A DNA stretch of 64,000 bases from Nocardiopsis dassonvillei_B (GTDB lineage Bacteria > Actinomycetota > Actinomycetes > Streptosporangiales > Streptosporangiaceae). This document shows, piece after piece, positions 27,072 to 36,398 of this stretch (the stretch's first letter is position 1; each line of letters opens with the position of its first letter). The notes under the pieces are model-generated. The model saw only the letters and a list, made by a program, of their open reading frames with translations. It searched no databases and was not told the origin of the DNA. The stretch lies in contig NZ_OZ186815.1 in NCBI RefSeq assembly GCF_964273065.1, positions 4,836,001 to 4,900,000 on the forward strand. Reading direction: 5' to 3'. The position numbers and the translations under genes are program-made.

Positions 27072-28114
27072 GCGCTGACGACACCGCGGGGCGGCGCCCC
27101 CTGCCGCGGGGCACCCTCCCGGCCGCGGTCGGCGCCTTCCTGCTGACCCTGGCCGCGATGCTGCCGCTGTACGTGTACGACCGGGTGGCGGTGCTGCCCG
27201 CCCAGGGCCGGTTCGAGGTGACGATGGTCGCCGACGGCGCCGGGTACCTGGACACCTCCCGGTGGGAGTGGGTGGAGGGGGTGCGGATCGTCCGCAACAC
27301 CTCCGTCAACGCCCAGGCCCACGGCCCGGACTGGTCCGCCTGGGAGATGTCGGTGGACACCGTCGCCGAGGGCGCGATGATCGACCACTGGAGCCGCCGC
27401 GTCATCGTCGACCGGGGCACCGGCCGCGCCGTCAACTGCTGCGGCGAGCACGTCAACGGCGACCGGGCGGTCCGCCAGGCCGGGCTGGTGTTCTCCTGGC
27501 CCCCCGGGGTGGGGGAGGCCGACCACCCCTTCTACGACGCCGAGATGCGGGCCGCACCGGTCATGGAGTTCCAGGGTGTGGACGAGGTCGCCGGTCTGGC
27601 CGTGCGCCGCTACGACCAGCAGATCTCCGCGACCCAGGTCCCGGAGTCCGCCCGCGAGGTCCCGGCGTGGCTGTTCACCCCCGGTGCGGAGGGCACGGTC
27701 ACCGCGACCCGCTGGCTGCAGGTGGTGCGCACCTACTGGGTGGAGCCGGTGTCCGGCACCGTCATCAACACCCACGAGACGCGGCTGGAGACGCTGCGCC
27801 CGCAGAACGCCTCCGGCGAGGTGCGCCTGCTGTACGCCGAGCTGGGCCTGCGCGAGAACCAGATCGCGGGCCGCGCCGAGCAGGCCCGGGTGCGCTCGCT
27901 GCTGCTGCGCGCCCTGGACTCGTGGGGGCCCTGGGCCCTGGGCCCGGTCGGGGCCCTGCTGCTGGTCGCCGGGGGAGTGCTCGCGCTGCGCGACCGCTCC
28001 CGGGGCGGCGACCGGACCGGTCCCCCCGGAGCGGAGGGGCCCGACGGTGCGGAAGGGGCGCGAGCGCCCGCGAATCCGGGCGCCACGGGTGGGGAGCGGG
28101 TGCCCTCGGCGTAG
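27068..28114 (+). CDS. DUF3068 (PorA-like) membrane-anchored protein
   Basis: 348 residues. An N-terminal membrane segment (about 15-38, GAFLLTLAAMLPLYVYDRVAVLP) leads into an extracellular domain of about 240 residues and a second membrane segment near 285-308, with a basic and acidic cytoplasmic tail. The order and motifs (VYDRVAVLP, DHWSRRVIVDRGTGRAVNC, YWVEPVSGTVIN) fit the DUF3068 family. ATG 27068 overlaps aftD (ATGA), with GAGGAGG upstream. The function is unknown; its coupling to AftD implies work at the same surface glycan. Confidence 0.85.
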   Translation: MSADDTAGRRPLPRGTLPAAVGAFLLTLAAMLPLYVYDRVAVLPAQGRFEVTMVADGAGYLDTSRWEWVEGVRIVRNTSVNAQAHGPDWSAWEMSVDTVAEGAMIDHWSRRVIVDRGTGRAVNCCGEHVNGDRAVRQAGLVFSWPPGVGEADHPFYDAEMRAAPVMEFQGVDEVAGLAVRRYDQQISATQVPESAREVPAWLFTPGAEGTVTATRWLQVVRTYWVEPVSGTVINTHETRLETLRPQNASGEVRLLYAELGLRENQIAGRAEQARVRSLLLRALDSWGPWALGPVGALLLVAGGVLALRDRSRGGDRTGPPGAEGPDGAEGARAPANPGATGGERVPSA

Positions 28115-28124
28115 GATCGGACGC

Positions 28125-28976
28125 ATGTGCGGTCGTTATGCCCAGTCCAGGAACGTGCAGCAGCTCAGCTTCGACTTCGGCCTGCCGGAGGAGGCCCTGC
28201 CCGCCGACGACGTGGACACCCGCGCCTGGCCCCCGCTGGAGGAGCTGGAGGCGGACTACAACATCTCGCCCGGCCGACCGGTGTACGCCGTGCTCGGACC
28301 GCCCGGGTCCGACGGCGGCGAGCCCGGTCCGCGCTCCCTGCACACCCTGCGCTGGGGTCTCATCCCCTCCTGGGCCAAGGACCGCAACATCGGCTACCGG
28401 ATGATCAACGCGCGCAGCGAGACCGTGGCCGACAAGCCGGCGTTCCGCACGGCGTTCCGGCGCCGCCGCTGCCTGCTGCCCGCCGACGCCTACTACGAGT
28501 GGCAGCTCGTCGGCAGGGACGGCACCGTGCAGGCCAGCACCTCCCCCGCCACCGACCCCGACCACAAGAAGCGCAAGGCCAAGGCGGACAAGAAGCCCTA
28601 CTCCATCCACTACCCCGGCGGTGAGGAGCCGCTGGCGATGGCCGGGATCTTCGAGCGCTGGCGCGACCCCGAGGCCCCCGAGGACGACCCGGCGGCCTGG
28701 GTGTGGAGCTGCGCCGTGATCACCACCGAGGCCGCCCCCGCGCTCGCGCACATCCACGAGCGGATGCCCGTCATCGTGCCCCGGCGGGACTGGGCGGCGT
28801 GGCTCGACCCGGGTACCGGCCCCGACGAGCTGATGCACATCATGGCCGACACCCCCGCGGACCGGTTCGCCGTGGACGAGGTGTCCACCGACGTCAACAG
28901 CATCAAGAACAACCGCCCCGACCTGCTCACCCCGCTGGCCGCCGGGGGCGGCGGGGAGCCGGACACCCTGTTCTGA
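28125..28976 (+). CDS. SRAP domain DNA-protein crosslink protein (YedK/HMCES family)
   Basis: 283 residues. Catalytic Cys2 right after the initiator Met, Asn95 and Glu99 in NARSET, Glu125 in YYEW and His211 in HERMPVI are all present. SRAP proteins attach covalently to abasic sites in single-stranded DNA and protect them. Two insertions of polar residues (about 26-70 and 132-158) are common in actinobacteria. TAGGAT at 28112-28117 is 7 nt from the ATG, with no Shine-Dalgarno, so the mRNA is probably leaderless. Confidence 0.93.
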   Translation: MCGRYAQSRNVQQLSFDFGLPEEALPADDVDTRAWPPLEELEADYNISPGRPVYAVLGPPGSDGGEPGPRSLHTLRWGLIPSWAKDRNIGYRMINARSETVADKPAFRTAFRRRRCLLPADAYYEWQLVGRDGTVQASTSPATDPDHKKRKAKADKKPYSIHYPGGEEPLAMAGIFERWRDPEAPEDDPAAWVWSCAVITTEAAPALAHIHERMPVIVPRRDWAAWLDPGTGPDELMHIMADTPADRFAVDEVSTDVNSIKNNRPDLLTPLAAGGGGEPDTLF

Positions 28977-29117
28977 GACCCCCGCCCGGGGCCCGTGTCC
29001 CGGGTCCGGGCCGCTTCCCCCCTGGACGGGACCGGGGTGCCCCTGTGTACAGTGTCCGGGGCCGCCCGTTCGCGGGCGCGCCCGGGCACGGTCCCCCCGT
29101 GTCCCACAATCGGATAT

Positions 29118-29212
29118 CGCAACGCGGGAGCTCGCGCCATGGCGGGCTGAGAGGGCGACTCACCGGTGTCGCCGACCGCAGAACCTGTTCGGGTAATTCC
29201 GACGTAGGGAGG
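29118..29212 (+). promoter_or_regulatory. TPP riboswitch (THI element)
   Basis: The core elements are GGCTGAGAGGG (29145-29155) and the pyrophosphate-sensor half ACCTGTTCGGGTAATTCC (29183-29200), followed by GACGTAGGGA. This matches thiamine-pyrophosphate riboswitches directly upstream of thiC. The end of the element abuts the ribosome site (GGGAGG, 10 nt from ATG 29219), so it probably works at translation initiation. Confidence 0.93.
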
Positions 29213-29218
29213 CATGCC

Positions 29219-30904
<1,686 letters not shown>

Positions 30905-30938
30905 CCCCGGGCGACCCGGGCGTCCACGCGGAGTCCGC

Positions 30939-30974
30939 GGGTGGACCGGCGGTGTCGCCACCGCCGGTCCACCC
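30939..30974 (+). terminator. thiC terminator
   Basis: A perfect 16-bp stem (30939-30954 with 30959-30974) and a TCGC loop, 35 bp past the thiC stop. Confidence 0.8.
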
Positions 30975-31226
30975 GTGCCCGGTCCCGTGTATCCCGTTCG
31001 GTGCCGGCCACCACCGTGTTCCGCTGTCCGCCGACGCGGTGCCCGAGGCCCCGCCGCCGACCCGGGGGCCCGGCAGGGCCCGCATCCGGCCGGGGAGGTC
31101 CCCCGGGCGCACCGCCTCCTCCGGCCCGCCCGGTCCAGGTATCCGACGACCCGGAAGGCACAGGGTGTACCAGGAGCGGTACGCCGGGAGCCGCCGCCCG
31201 GCCGCGGGCCGCCCCCGGGCACCGAC

Positions 31227-31445
31227 GTGTCCGCCTTCGCCGGACTCCTCTCCGAGGTGGACCGCCACCGGTTCCCGGTCCGCCCCGACGACGGGCTCCA
31301 CCTGGAGCGCATGCGCGACGCCGTCCGCCTGCTCATCGGCCCGCCCGCCGTCGAGGCCCGCGGCCGGCCGTGCGAGGCTGACCGTACGAGCCGCCCCCCG
31401 AACAGTGAGGCACCATGGACTTCCTCCTCCGCGACGCCACCATGA
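31227..31445 (+). CDS. Possible small or remnant ORF
   Basis: A 72-codon frame from GTG 31227. Its first 45 codons (starting MSAFAGLLSEVDRHRFPVRP) have G or C in nearly every third position and a plausible helical protein; after residue 47 both qualities are lost, and it runs into the next gene in another frame. No ribosome site and no family recognised. It may be the remnant of a longer gene. The rest of 30975-31414 shows no gene. Confidence 0.25.
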   Translation: MSAFAGLLSEVDRHRFPVRPDDGLHLERMRDAVRLLIGPPAVEARGRPCEADRTSRPPNSEAPWTSSSATPP

Positions 31446-31951
31446 CCACGGCCGTCCTCGGCTTCTTCGCGGCCGCCTGGTTCGGGTGGGCCCAGGAACG
31501 GCCGCCCGGGGGTCCGGCCACGCGGTGGCTCGGCGGCGGCTCCGCCCTGGGCGTACTGCTGGCCGTCGCCGGGGGCGTGCTGTCCTGGCTGCACTGGGAC
31601 ACCGGATCGGTGCTGGGCGAGGGGTCCGCGATGGCCCTGTACCTCATCGTCCTCGGGGTCGAGTTCGGCGCGGCCCTGCTCGGCGTGCTGGTGCTGCTCG
31701 CGATGGGCCGCAGCGAGTACCTCGCCCCGTGGGTCTGCCTGGTGGTGGGCGTGCACTTCTTCCCCATGGCGCCGATCCTGGAGAACCCGCTGCTGTACCC
31801 GCTGGGGGCGTGGCTGACCCTGTGGCCGTTCCTCGCCGTGCGCTGGGCGAACCGCCGGGACCTGGCCTACAGCTACACGACCGGTGCGGGTGCCGGCCCG
31901 GCGCTGCTGCTCTTCGCGCTCCCGGCCCTGGCCGCCGCGGCCGGCCTCTGA
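31415..31951 (+). CDS. Polytopic membrane protein of unknown function
   Basis: 178 residues with six membrane segments (about 10-27, 38-58, 70-97, 102-118, 125-140, 155-177). It has no signal peptide and no recognisable family. ATG 31415 is preceded by GAGG about 4-7 nt away. It converges on the methyltransferase gene at 32010, with 58 bp between them. Confidence 0.65.
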   Translation: MDFLLRDATMTTAVLGFFAAAWFGWAQERPPGGPATRWLGGGSALGVLLAVAGGVLSWLHWDTGSVLGEGSAMALYLIVLGVEFGAALLGVLVLLAMGRSEYLAPWVCLVVGVHFFPMAPILENPLLYPLGAWLTLWPFLAVRWANRRDLAYSYTTGAGAGPALLLFALPALAAAAGL

Positions 31952-32009
31952 GCCCCTCCCGGTCCGGGCGCGGCGCCGCACCCGGACCGGCGGAGGGGGA
32001 GGGCCGGGG

Positions 32010-32825
32010 TCACCGGGGTTTGCGGGCCCCGGCGATGAGGTGGACGCCGACGTAGTCGTCGGACTCGGTGGCGCGCAGCTCCATCTCGACCAGCCGGCCC
32101 ATCGAACGCGGGTCGCGGGCCAGCATCATCTCCACCGTGGACGCCGACAGCACCGTCCGCGGCTTGATCCACTCCAGTTCCAGGCCCGCCGCGGCGAGGG
32201 TGTCGGTGAGCTGCTCGGCGGTGAAGCAGCGGGTGATGGACCCGTCCGGCCAGGGCACCAGCAGCACGTCCGCACTGGGCGCATGGCTCAGCTCGGGCCA
32301 GCAGTCCTGCTCGGCGAGCAGGGCCATGCCCAGGACCACCGAGTCCACGCACAGCAGCACCCGCCCGCCCGGGCGCAGCACCCGGGCGATCTCGGCGACC
32401 GACTCCTCGGTGGCCAGCTGCCGGGACAGCATCCGGTTGTCGGCGATCACCCCGTCGAAGCTCTCGGGGGCCAGGAACCGCAGGAACGTCGAGTCCCCCA
32501 CGATCTGGCGCAGCCGACCGCGGCGGGCCGGGCGGGGCACCACGGCGCGCCCGTTGACCAGGCGCAGCGGTCTGCGCACCGCCAGGTCCGGGGAGGGCAG
32601 CAGGGCGACCACGTCGTGGCCTGCGGCGACGGCCCGGGGGGTGCCCTGGTAGTCCGGGCTGGACAGGTCCAGCAGCCGGGAGGGGGCCTCCGGAAGCCAG
32701 CGGGCGATCTGAGCCTCGGCGACGGCCCAGTAGAACCGCCAGTAGTCGGAGAGCCGGTCGGGGGTGGCGAACTGGGCCGCCGGTGACCGGGGGCGGTCGG
32801 AGGCCGGAGTCGAGGACGGTCGCAC
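32010..32825 (-). CDS. SAM-dependent methyltransferase-like protein
   Basis: 271 residues. A Rossmann methyltransferase core with SRLLDLSSPDYQGTPRAVAAGHDVVALLPSPD (motif I weak, no GxGxG), SFDGVIADNRMLSR and IARVLRPGGRVLLCVDSVVLGMALLAEQ. The altered motif I means SAM binding is not assured. GTG 32825 is chosen because GAGAGGAG sits 5 nt upstream; a TTG 32849 start has none. It is divergent from sigR, with about 220 bp between them. Confidence 0.7.
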   Translation of the reverse strand: MRPSSTPASDRPRSPAAQFATPDRLSDYWRFYWAVAEAQIARWLPEAPSRLLDLSSPDYQGTPRAVAAGHDVVALLPSPDLAVRRPLRLVNGRAVVPRPARRGRLRQIVGDSTFLRFLAPESFDGVIADNRMLSRQLATEESVAEIARVLRPGGRVLLCVDSVVLGMALLAEQDCWPELSHAPSADVLLVPWPDGSITRCFTAEQLTDTLAAAGLELEWIKPRTVLSASTVEMMLARDPRSMGRLVEMELRATESDDYVGVHLIAGARKPR

Positions 32826-32945
32826 GTGCACTCCTCTCCCATCCTTCAAATGGTCTTACCCGCACTCTGCCATGCCTCACCTCCCCGGACGCCTCCGATC
32901 GGCGAAGTTCGGAGGTGGAAGGGACCTTTGGCCCACGCCGGGACC

Positions 32946-32971
32946 GGAATCACCGGGGCACGGCGGTTGTT
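32946..32971 (+). promoter_or_regulatory. SigR autoregulatory promoter
   Basis: GGAAT at 32946-32950, exactly 18 nt, then GTT at 32969-32971, which is the SigR (ECF) consensus. It lies about 70 bp before the long-form start of sigR, so SigR should amplify its own synthesis during disulphide stress, as in Streptomyces coelicolor. Confidence 0.85.
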
Positions 32972-33043
32972 GTGACCGAACACCGCGACCGGGGAGGGCC
33001 CCGGTCCCACCGCCAGGGATTTTCCTAGGAGGAGCGCCAGACC

Positions 33044-33850
33044 ATGCCGATCGCCGGTGCGTGCCTCGAACGCGAGGAGGCGTTGACCGCGCCACGTGGT
33101 GCCGATGTGCGGCTCCGCGCCGGGGAACCGTATCTTGGAGGTACGGATTTCCCAGCCGGGACCAGTGCGAGGAGGCCGACGGGCTTGGATCAGGGCCAGG
33201 AGACAGCCGAGGAGCGGGAAGAGCGCTTCGAGAGGGATGTGCTTCCCTTCCTCGACCAGCTCTATTCCGCGGCGCTGCGCATGACCCGCAACCCCGCCGA
33301 CGCGGAGGATCTCGTCCAGGAGACCTTCGCCAAGGCGTTCGGTTCGTTTCACCAGTTCAAGGAGGGGACGAATCTCAAGGCGTGGCTGTACCGCATCCTC
33401 ACCAACACCTTCATCAACTCTTACCGCAAGAAGCAGCGCGAGCCGAAGCAGGCCGGCACCGAGGACGTCGAGGACTGGCAGCTGGCGCAGGCCGCCTCGC
33501 ACACCGCGGCGGGGCTGAAGTCCGCCGAGGCCGAGGCACTGGAGCACCTCCCCGACAGTGACGTCAAGCGCGCGCTGCAGGAGCTGCCCGAGGACTTCCG
33601 GATCGCGGTCTACCTCGCCGACGTCGAGGGCTTCGCCTACAAAGAGGTCGCCGAGATCATGGGCACGCCGATCGGGACGGTCATGTCCCGGCTGCACCGG
33701 GGTCGTCGCCAGTTGCGGTCCCTCCTGGAGGAGTACGCGGTCGACCGCGGTTTCCTCCCCGCGGTGCGCGCCACGGCCGGCGCGGCCGCCTCTGGAACGT
33801 CCGCGGGCGGGCGGGGTCAGGACGGGTCGGATCGAGGAGATCGGCAATGA
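33044..33850 (+). CDS. sigR: ECF sigma factor SigR (disulphide-stress sigma), with long and short starts
   Basis: Sigma region 2 (YSAALRMTRNPADAEDLVQETFAKAFGSFHQF) and region 4 (LPEDFRIAVYLADVEGFAYKEVAEIMGTPIGTVMSRLHRGRRQLR) are complete. Two starts look real. ATG 33044 (268 residues) has AGGAGGAG 9 nt upstream; TTG 33185 (221 residues) has GAGGAGG 9 nt upstream. The longer form matches the unstable SigR' isoform known in S. coelicolor, made from the SigR-dependent promoter. SigR directs genes for thioredoxin, mycothiol and protein quality control. It overlaps rsrA by 4 bp (ATGA). Confidence 0.95.
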   Translation: MPIAGACLEREEALTAPRGADVRLRAGEPYLGGTDFPAGTSARRPTGLDQGQETAEEREERFERDVLPFLDQLYSAALRMTRNPADAEDLVQETFAKAFGSFHQFKEGTNLKAWLYRILTNTFINSYRKKQREPKQAGTEDVEDWQLAQAASHTAAGLKSAEAEALEHLPDSDVKRALQELPEDFRIAVYLADVEGFAYKEVAEIMGTPIGTVMSRLHRGRRQLRSLLEEYAVDRGFLPAVRATAGAAASGTSAGGRGQDGSDRGDRQ

Positions 33851-34146
33851 GCGGCCAGGGTCGGGACGAGGACACCCCGTGCAGTGAGGTGCTCGACAAG
33901 CTCTACACGTACATCGACGGTGAGCTCGAAGAGAACAACTGCGTGCAGATCAGGCGGCACCTGGACGGGTGCGACCCCTGTCTGGAGGAGTACGGGCTGG
34001 ACGAGGCGGTGAAGAAGATCGTCGCCAAACACTGCGGGGGCGACCCGGTCCCGCTGGACCTGCGGGACAAGGTGCTGGGCCGACTGGCCAGGGCCCGCGA
34101 CGAGCAGGCTGCGCGTGAGGCGGCTGGGCCCGGATCGCCCGCCTGA
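33847..34146 (+). CDS. rsrA: Redox-sensing anti-sigma factor RsrA
   Basis: 99 residues of the zinc-binding anti-sigma family. Cys12, His38, Cys42 and Cys45 (HLDGCDPC) make the zinc site; Cys32 and Cys63 match further RsrA cysteines. Oxidation forms a disulphide, expels zinc and frees SigR. ATG overlaps the sigR stop, so the two are made together. A canonical terminator follows. Confidence 0.96.
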   Translation: MSGQGRDEDTPCSEVLDKLYTYIDGELEENNCVQIRRHLDGCDPCLEEYGLDEAVKKIVAKHCGGDPVPLDLRDKVLGRLARARDEQAAREAAGPGSPA

Positions 34147-34204
34147 GGCGTGGACGCGGTTCCCCCGCGGACCCGGTTCTTTTTTCGGAGGGCCGGAAAT
34201 CCCG

Positions 34205-34238
34205 AGGCGGAAGCTGGAATTCCAGCTTCCGCCTTTTT
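34205..34238 (+). terminator. Intrinsic terminator of sigR-rsrA
   Basis: A perfect 15+15 palindrome (34205-34234) with AATT at its centre and a run of five T at 34234-34238, 58 bp past rsrA. It is the clearest T-tract terminator in the window. Confidence 0.9.
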
Positions 34239-34791
34239 GTCTTGTTGTAGGCTTTCCTGGGTTCTTGTCATATGGTGGGGCTTTGGTCTGGTTTTGTGGG
34301 GTTTCTCGGTAATGTCATTCGGGATTCCCCTGTGCCGTGGGGGTTTTGGTCATCGGACTTTCCGGGTGACGCCTTCGTCCTCTCCTACGACACGCCCGGC
34401 CCGGTGTGGTCGACGCGGCCCGTGATCGACTCGGAATGATTTTTCCTGCGGGGGCGAGGGGCGCCCGTATGCGGTCACTTTGTGTAGTCGAACCTGGTGG
34501 CCTTCGCCCGAGGTGCGCAGGTACGAGCGCTCGTTCGCCGGACTTCCGCGATCACGCCCACGAAGGGGATCGTCACTCACGGTAGTCAACCGACATTGCT
34601 AATTGAATTAGTAATTCCATACTCCGGAACTTCTTATCTTCTTCGGAGTCCGGGGGTGCGATGGTTCGGGTTGTGGGGAATCCGGGTGCCTTCCGGGCCC
34701 GTTAAACTGGACGCCATATCCAACGAATGGGGTAATTTACGCGGCGTGCCCGGGGAAAGACGGCGCGCCGTTCAGGGGAGAGGGGACGACC
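34239..34791. other. A+T-richer intergenic island before the HD-GYP genes
   Basis: About 550 bp without a credible gene and clearly richer in A+T than the rest of the window. It holds a 13-bp palindrome CTAATTGAATTAG at 34599-34611 and the SigR-like boxes at 34677-34703. Frames crossing it translate to unrelated sequence on both strands. Confidence 0.5.
34677..34708 (+). promoter_or_regulatory. Candidate SigR-type promoter before the HD-GYP operon
   Basis: GGAAT (34677-34681), 19 nt, GTT (34701-34703), one of the two spacings used by SigR. TAAACT at 34703-34708 could instead be a housekeeping -10 box. Either would start transcription about 80 nt before the small ORF at 34792. Confidence 0.45.
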
Positions 34792-34869
34792 ATGTTCATG
34801 GCTCTGCTTCACACCGCGGCCGCGGCGATCTTGGCTGCTTCCTCCTTCACCGGATGGTCCTGGTGGTAG
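34792..34869 (+). CDS. Possible 25-residue hydrophobic peptide
   Basis: ATG 34792 with GAGAGGGGA about 6 nt upstream, TAG 34867-34869. The peptide starts MFMALLHTAAAAILAASS and ends GWSWW: a short hydrophobic helix followed by aromatic residues. It ends 57 bp before the HD-GYP gene. It could be a membrane peptide or a leader ORF; no family recognised. Confidence 0.4.
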   Translation: MFMALLHTAAAAILAASSFTGWSWW

Positions 34870-34925
34870 AACAGAACCGGTGAAACCATGACAGTCCGGT
34901 CGTCGTTGGTGGGGGGTGAACGAAG

Positions 34926-36398
34926 GTGCGGGCTCTTCCCGGGGGCGCGCGTGTCTACGTCGGAATCATCGTTGTCAGTGCTGTCACCATCCTGCTCGTC
35001 GGGCCCCATGGGGGCATCGACCCGCAGACGCTGATCATCGTGGCGCTGCTGTTCGTGGTCGCCGAATCGATCAGTACGAGCGTCTCGGCGGGCGGCAAGG
35101 CGGGGATCTCACCGAGCTCGGCGGTCTCACTGGCCGCGGTCGTCCTCGTCGGCCCGGTCGGGGCGGCGGTGGTCGGTTTCGCCTCCTGCCTCGCGGTCCG
35201 CAGGCAGGCGCCGGTCAAACGGGCTTTCAACGGGGCGCAGTTCGCACTGGCGGCGTACGCGGCCGGACACGTCTATCTGCTGTGCGGCGGCGTGGTCGGA
35301 GAACTCGGCCGGGAGGACTTCCCGGCCGTGGTCCTCCCCTACGTCGCCGCGGTCCTGACCCACTCCGCCGTCAACTCCATGCTGGTCGGCCTCCTGCTGT
35401 GGACGCTCGGCCAGGTCCGCCCCCGCGGGCGCGGCAGGTTCAACTGGCGGCCCCTGGCGGCGGTCGAGCTGTCCTCGATGGGCTACCAGATGCTCGGCCT
35501 GGCCATCGCGGCGGTCTGGGGCGGCGTGGGCATCATCGCCCCGCTCCTGGTCCTGCTGCCGCTGTTCATCGCCCGGTGGGCGTTCGCGCAGCAGACCAAC
35601 GAGACCCGGGCGCACGAGGCCACCCTGGCCACGCTCTGCCAGGCGGTGGAGACCAAGGACTACTACACGCGCGGCCACTGCATGCGCGTCGCCGAGGGCG
35701 CCGCCATGATCGCCCGCGAACTGGGCATGCCCGCCGAACGGGTGCAGAAGATCCGCTACGCGGGGATGCTGCACGACATCGGCAAGCTCGGAGTGCCCAC
35801 CAAGGTGCTCCAGAAGACGGGCAAGCTCACCGACGAGGAGTACGCCGCGATCAAACTGCACCCCACCCGGGGCTACGAGATCGTCCGGGAGATCGGCTTC
35901 CTGGACGAGGCGCTGGCCGGCATCCGCCACCACCACGAGCGGCTGGACGGCCGCGGCTACCCGATGGGCCTGGTGGGGATGGAGATCCCCGAGTCCGCCC
36001 GCATCATCAGCGTCGCCGACGTCTTCGACTGCCTCACCTCCACGCGCTCCTACCGCAAGGCGTGGTCGGTGGAGGACGCGATCGCCGAACTGCGCGCCTG
36101 CGCGGGCACCCAGTTCGATCCGCGCATGGTCGAGGCCCTGGTCCGCGCGGTGGAGCGCGAGGGCTGGGAGACGCCCGACATCGCCGAGCCGCCGGGCGGG
36201 TGCTACGGCTCGAACGCGGCCGAGGCCGCCGACGGCGCCCGGGAGGACACCGAGCCCGCGGCCGGGCCCGATCCCGCGGCCGGGCCCGATCCCGCGGCCG
36301 TACCCGCCGAGGAGGGCGCGGTGCAGGTCTCCGCCGAGACCGCCGCCCCGACGACGGTGCTTCCCACGGGCACCGCGACGGGCGGTCGGGACCGGTGA
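34926..36398 (+). CDS. Membrane HD-GYP domain phosphodiesterase
   Basis: 490 residues. Six to eight membrane segments (about 8-215), then an HD-GYP domain (about 225-400) with His283-Asp284 in HDIGKLGVP and the complete signature HHERLDGRGYP at 336-346. HD-GYP proteins hydrolyse cyclic di-GMP or related cyclic dinucleotides. The tail (about 425-490) is Ala/Pro/Glu-rich with the short repeat GPDPAA. The GTG start follows GGGGGTG. The second HD gene begins on its stop codon (TGATG). Confidence 0.9.
   Translation: MRALPGGARVYVGIIVVSAVTILLVGPHGGIDPQTLIIVALLFVVAESISTSVSAGGKAGISPSSAVSLAAVVLVGPVGAAVVGFASCLAVRRQAPVKRAFNGAQFALAAYAAGHVYLLCGGVVGELGREDFPAVVLPYVAAVLTHSAVNSMLVGLLLWTLGQVRPRGRGRFNWRPLAAVELSSMGYQMLGLAIAAVWGGVGIIAPLLVLLPLFIARWAFAQQTNETRAHEATLATLCQAVETKDYYTRGHCMRVAEGAAMIARELGMPAERVQKIRYAGMLHDIGKLGVPTKVLQKTGKLTDEEYAAIKLHPTRGYEIVREIGFLDEALAGIRHHHERLDGRGYPMGLVGMEIPESARIISVADVFDCLTSTRSYRKAWSVEDAIAELRACAGTQFDPRMVEALVRAVEREGWETPDIAEPPGGCYGSNAAEAADGAREDTEPAAGPDPAAGPDPAAVPAEEGAVQVSAETAAPTTVLPTGTATGGRDR

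Noticed and set aside
34350..34883. Frames of 79-128 codons in the A+T-rich island (both strands)
   Set aside because: Third positions are not GC-rich as in every real gene here, and they cross the palindrome and promoter-like boxes.
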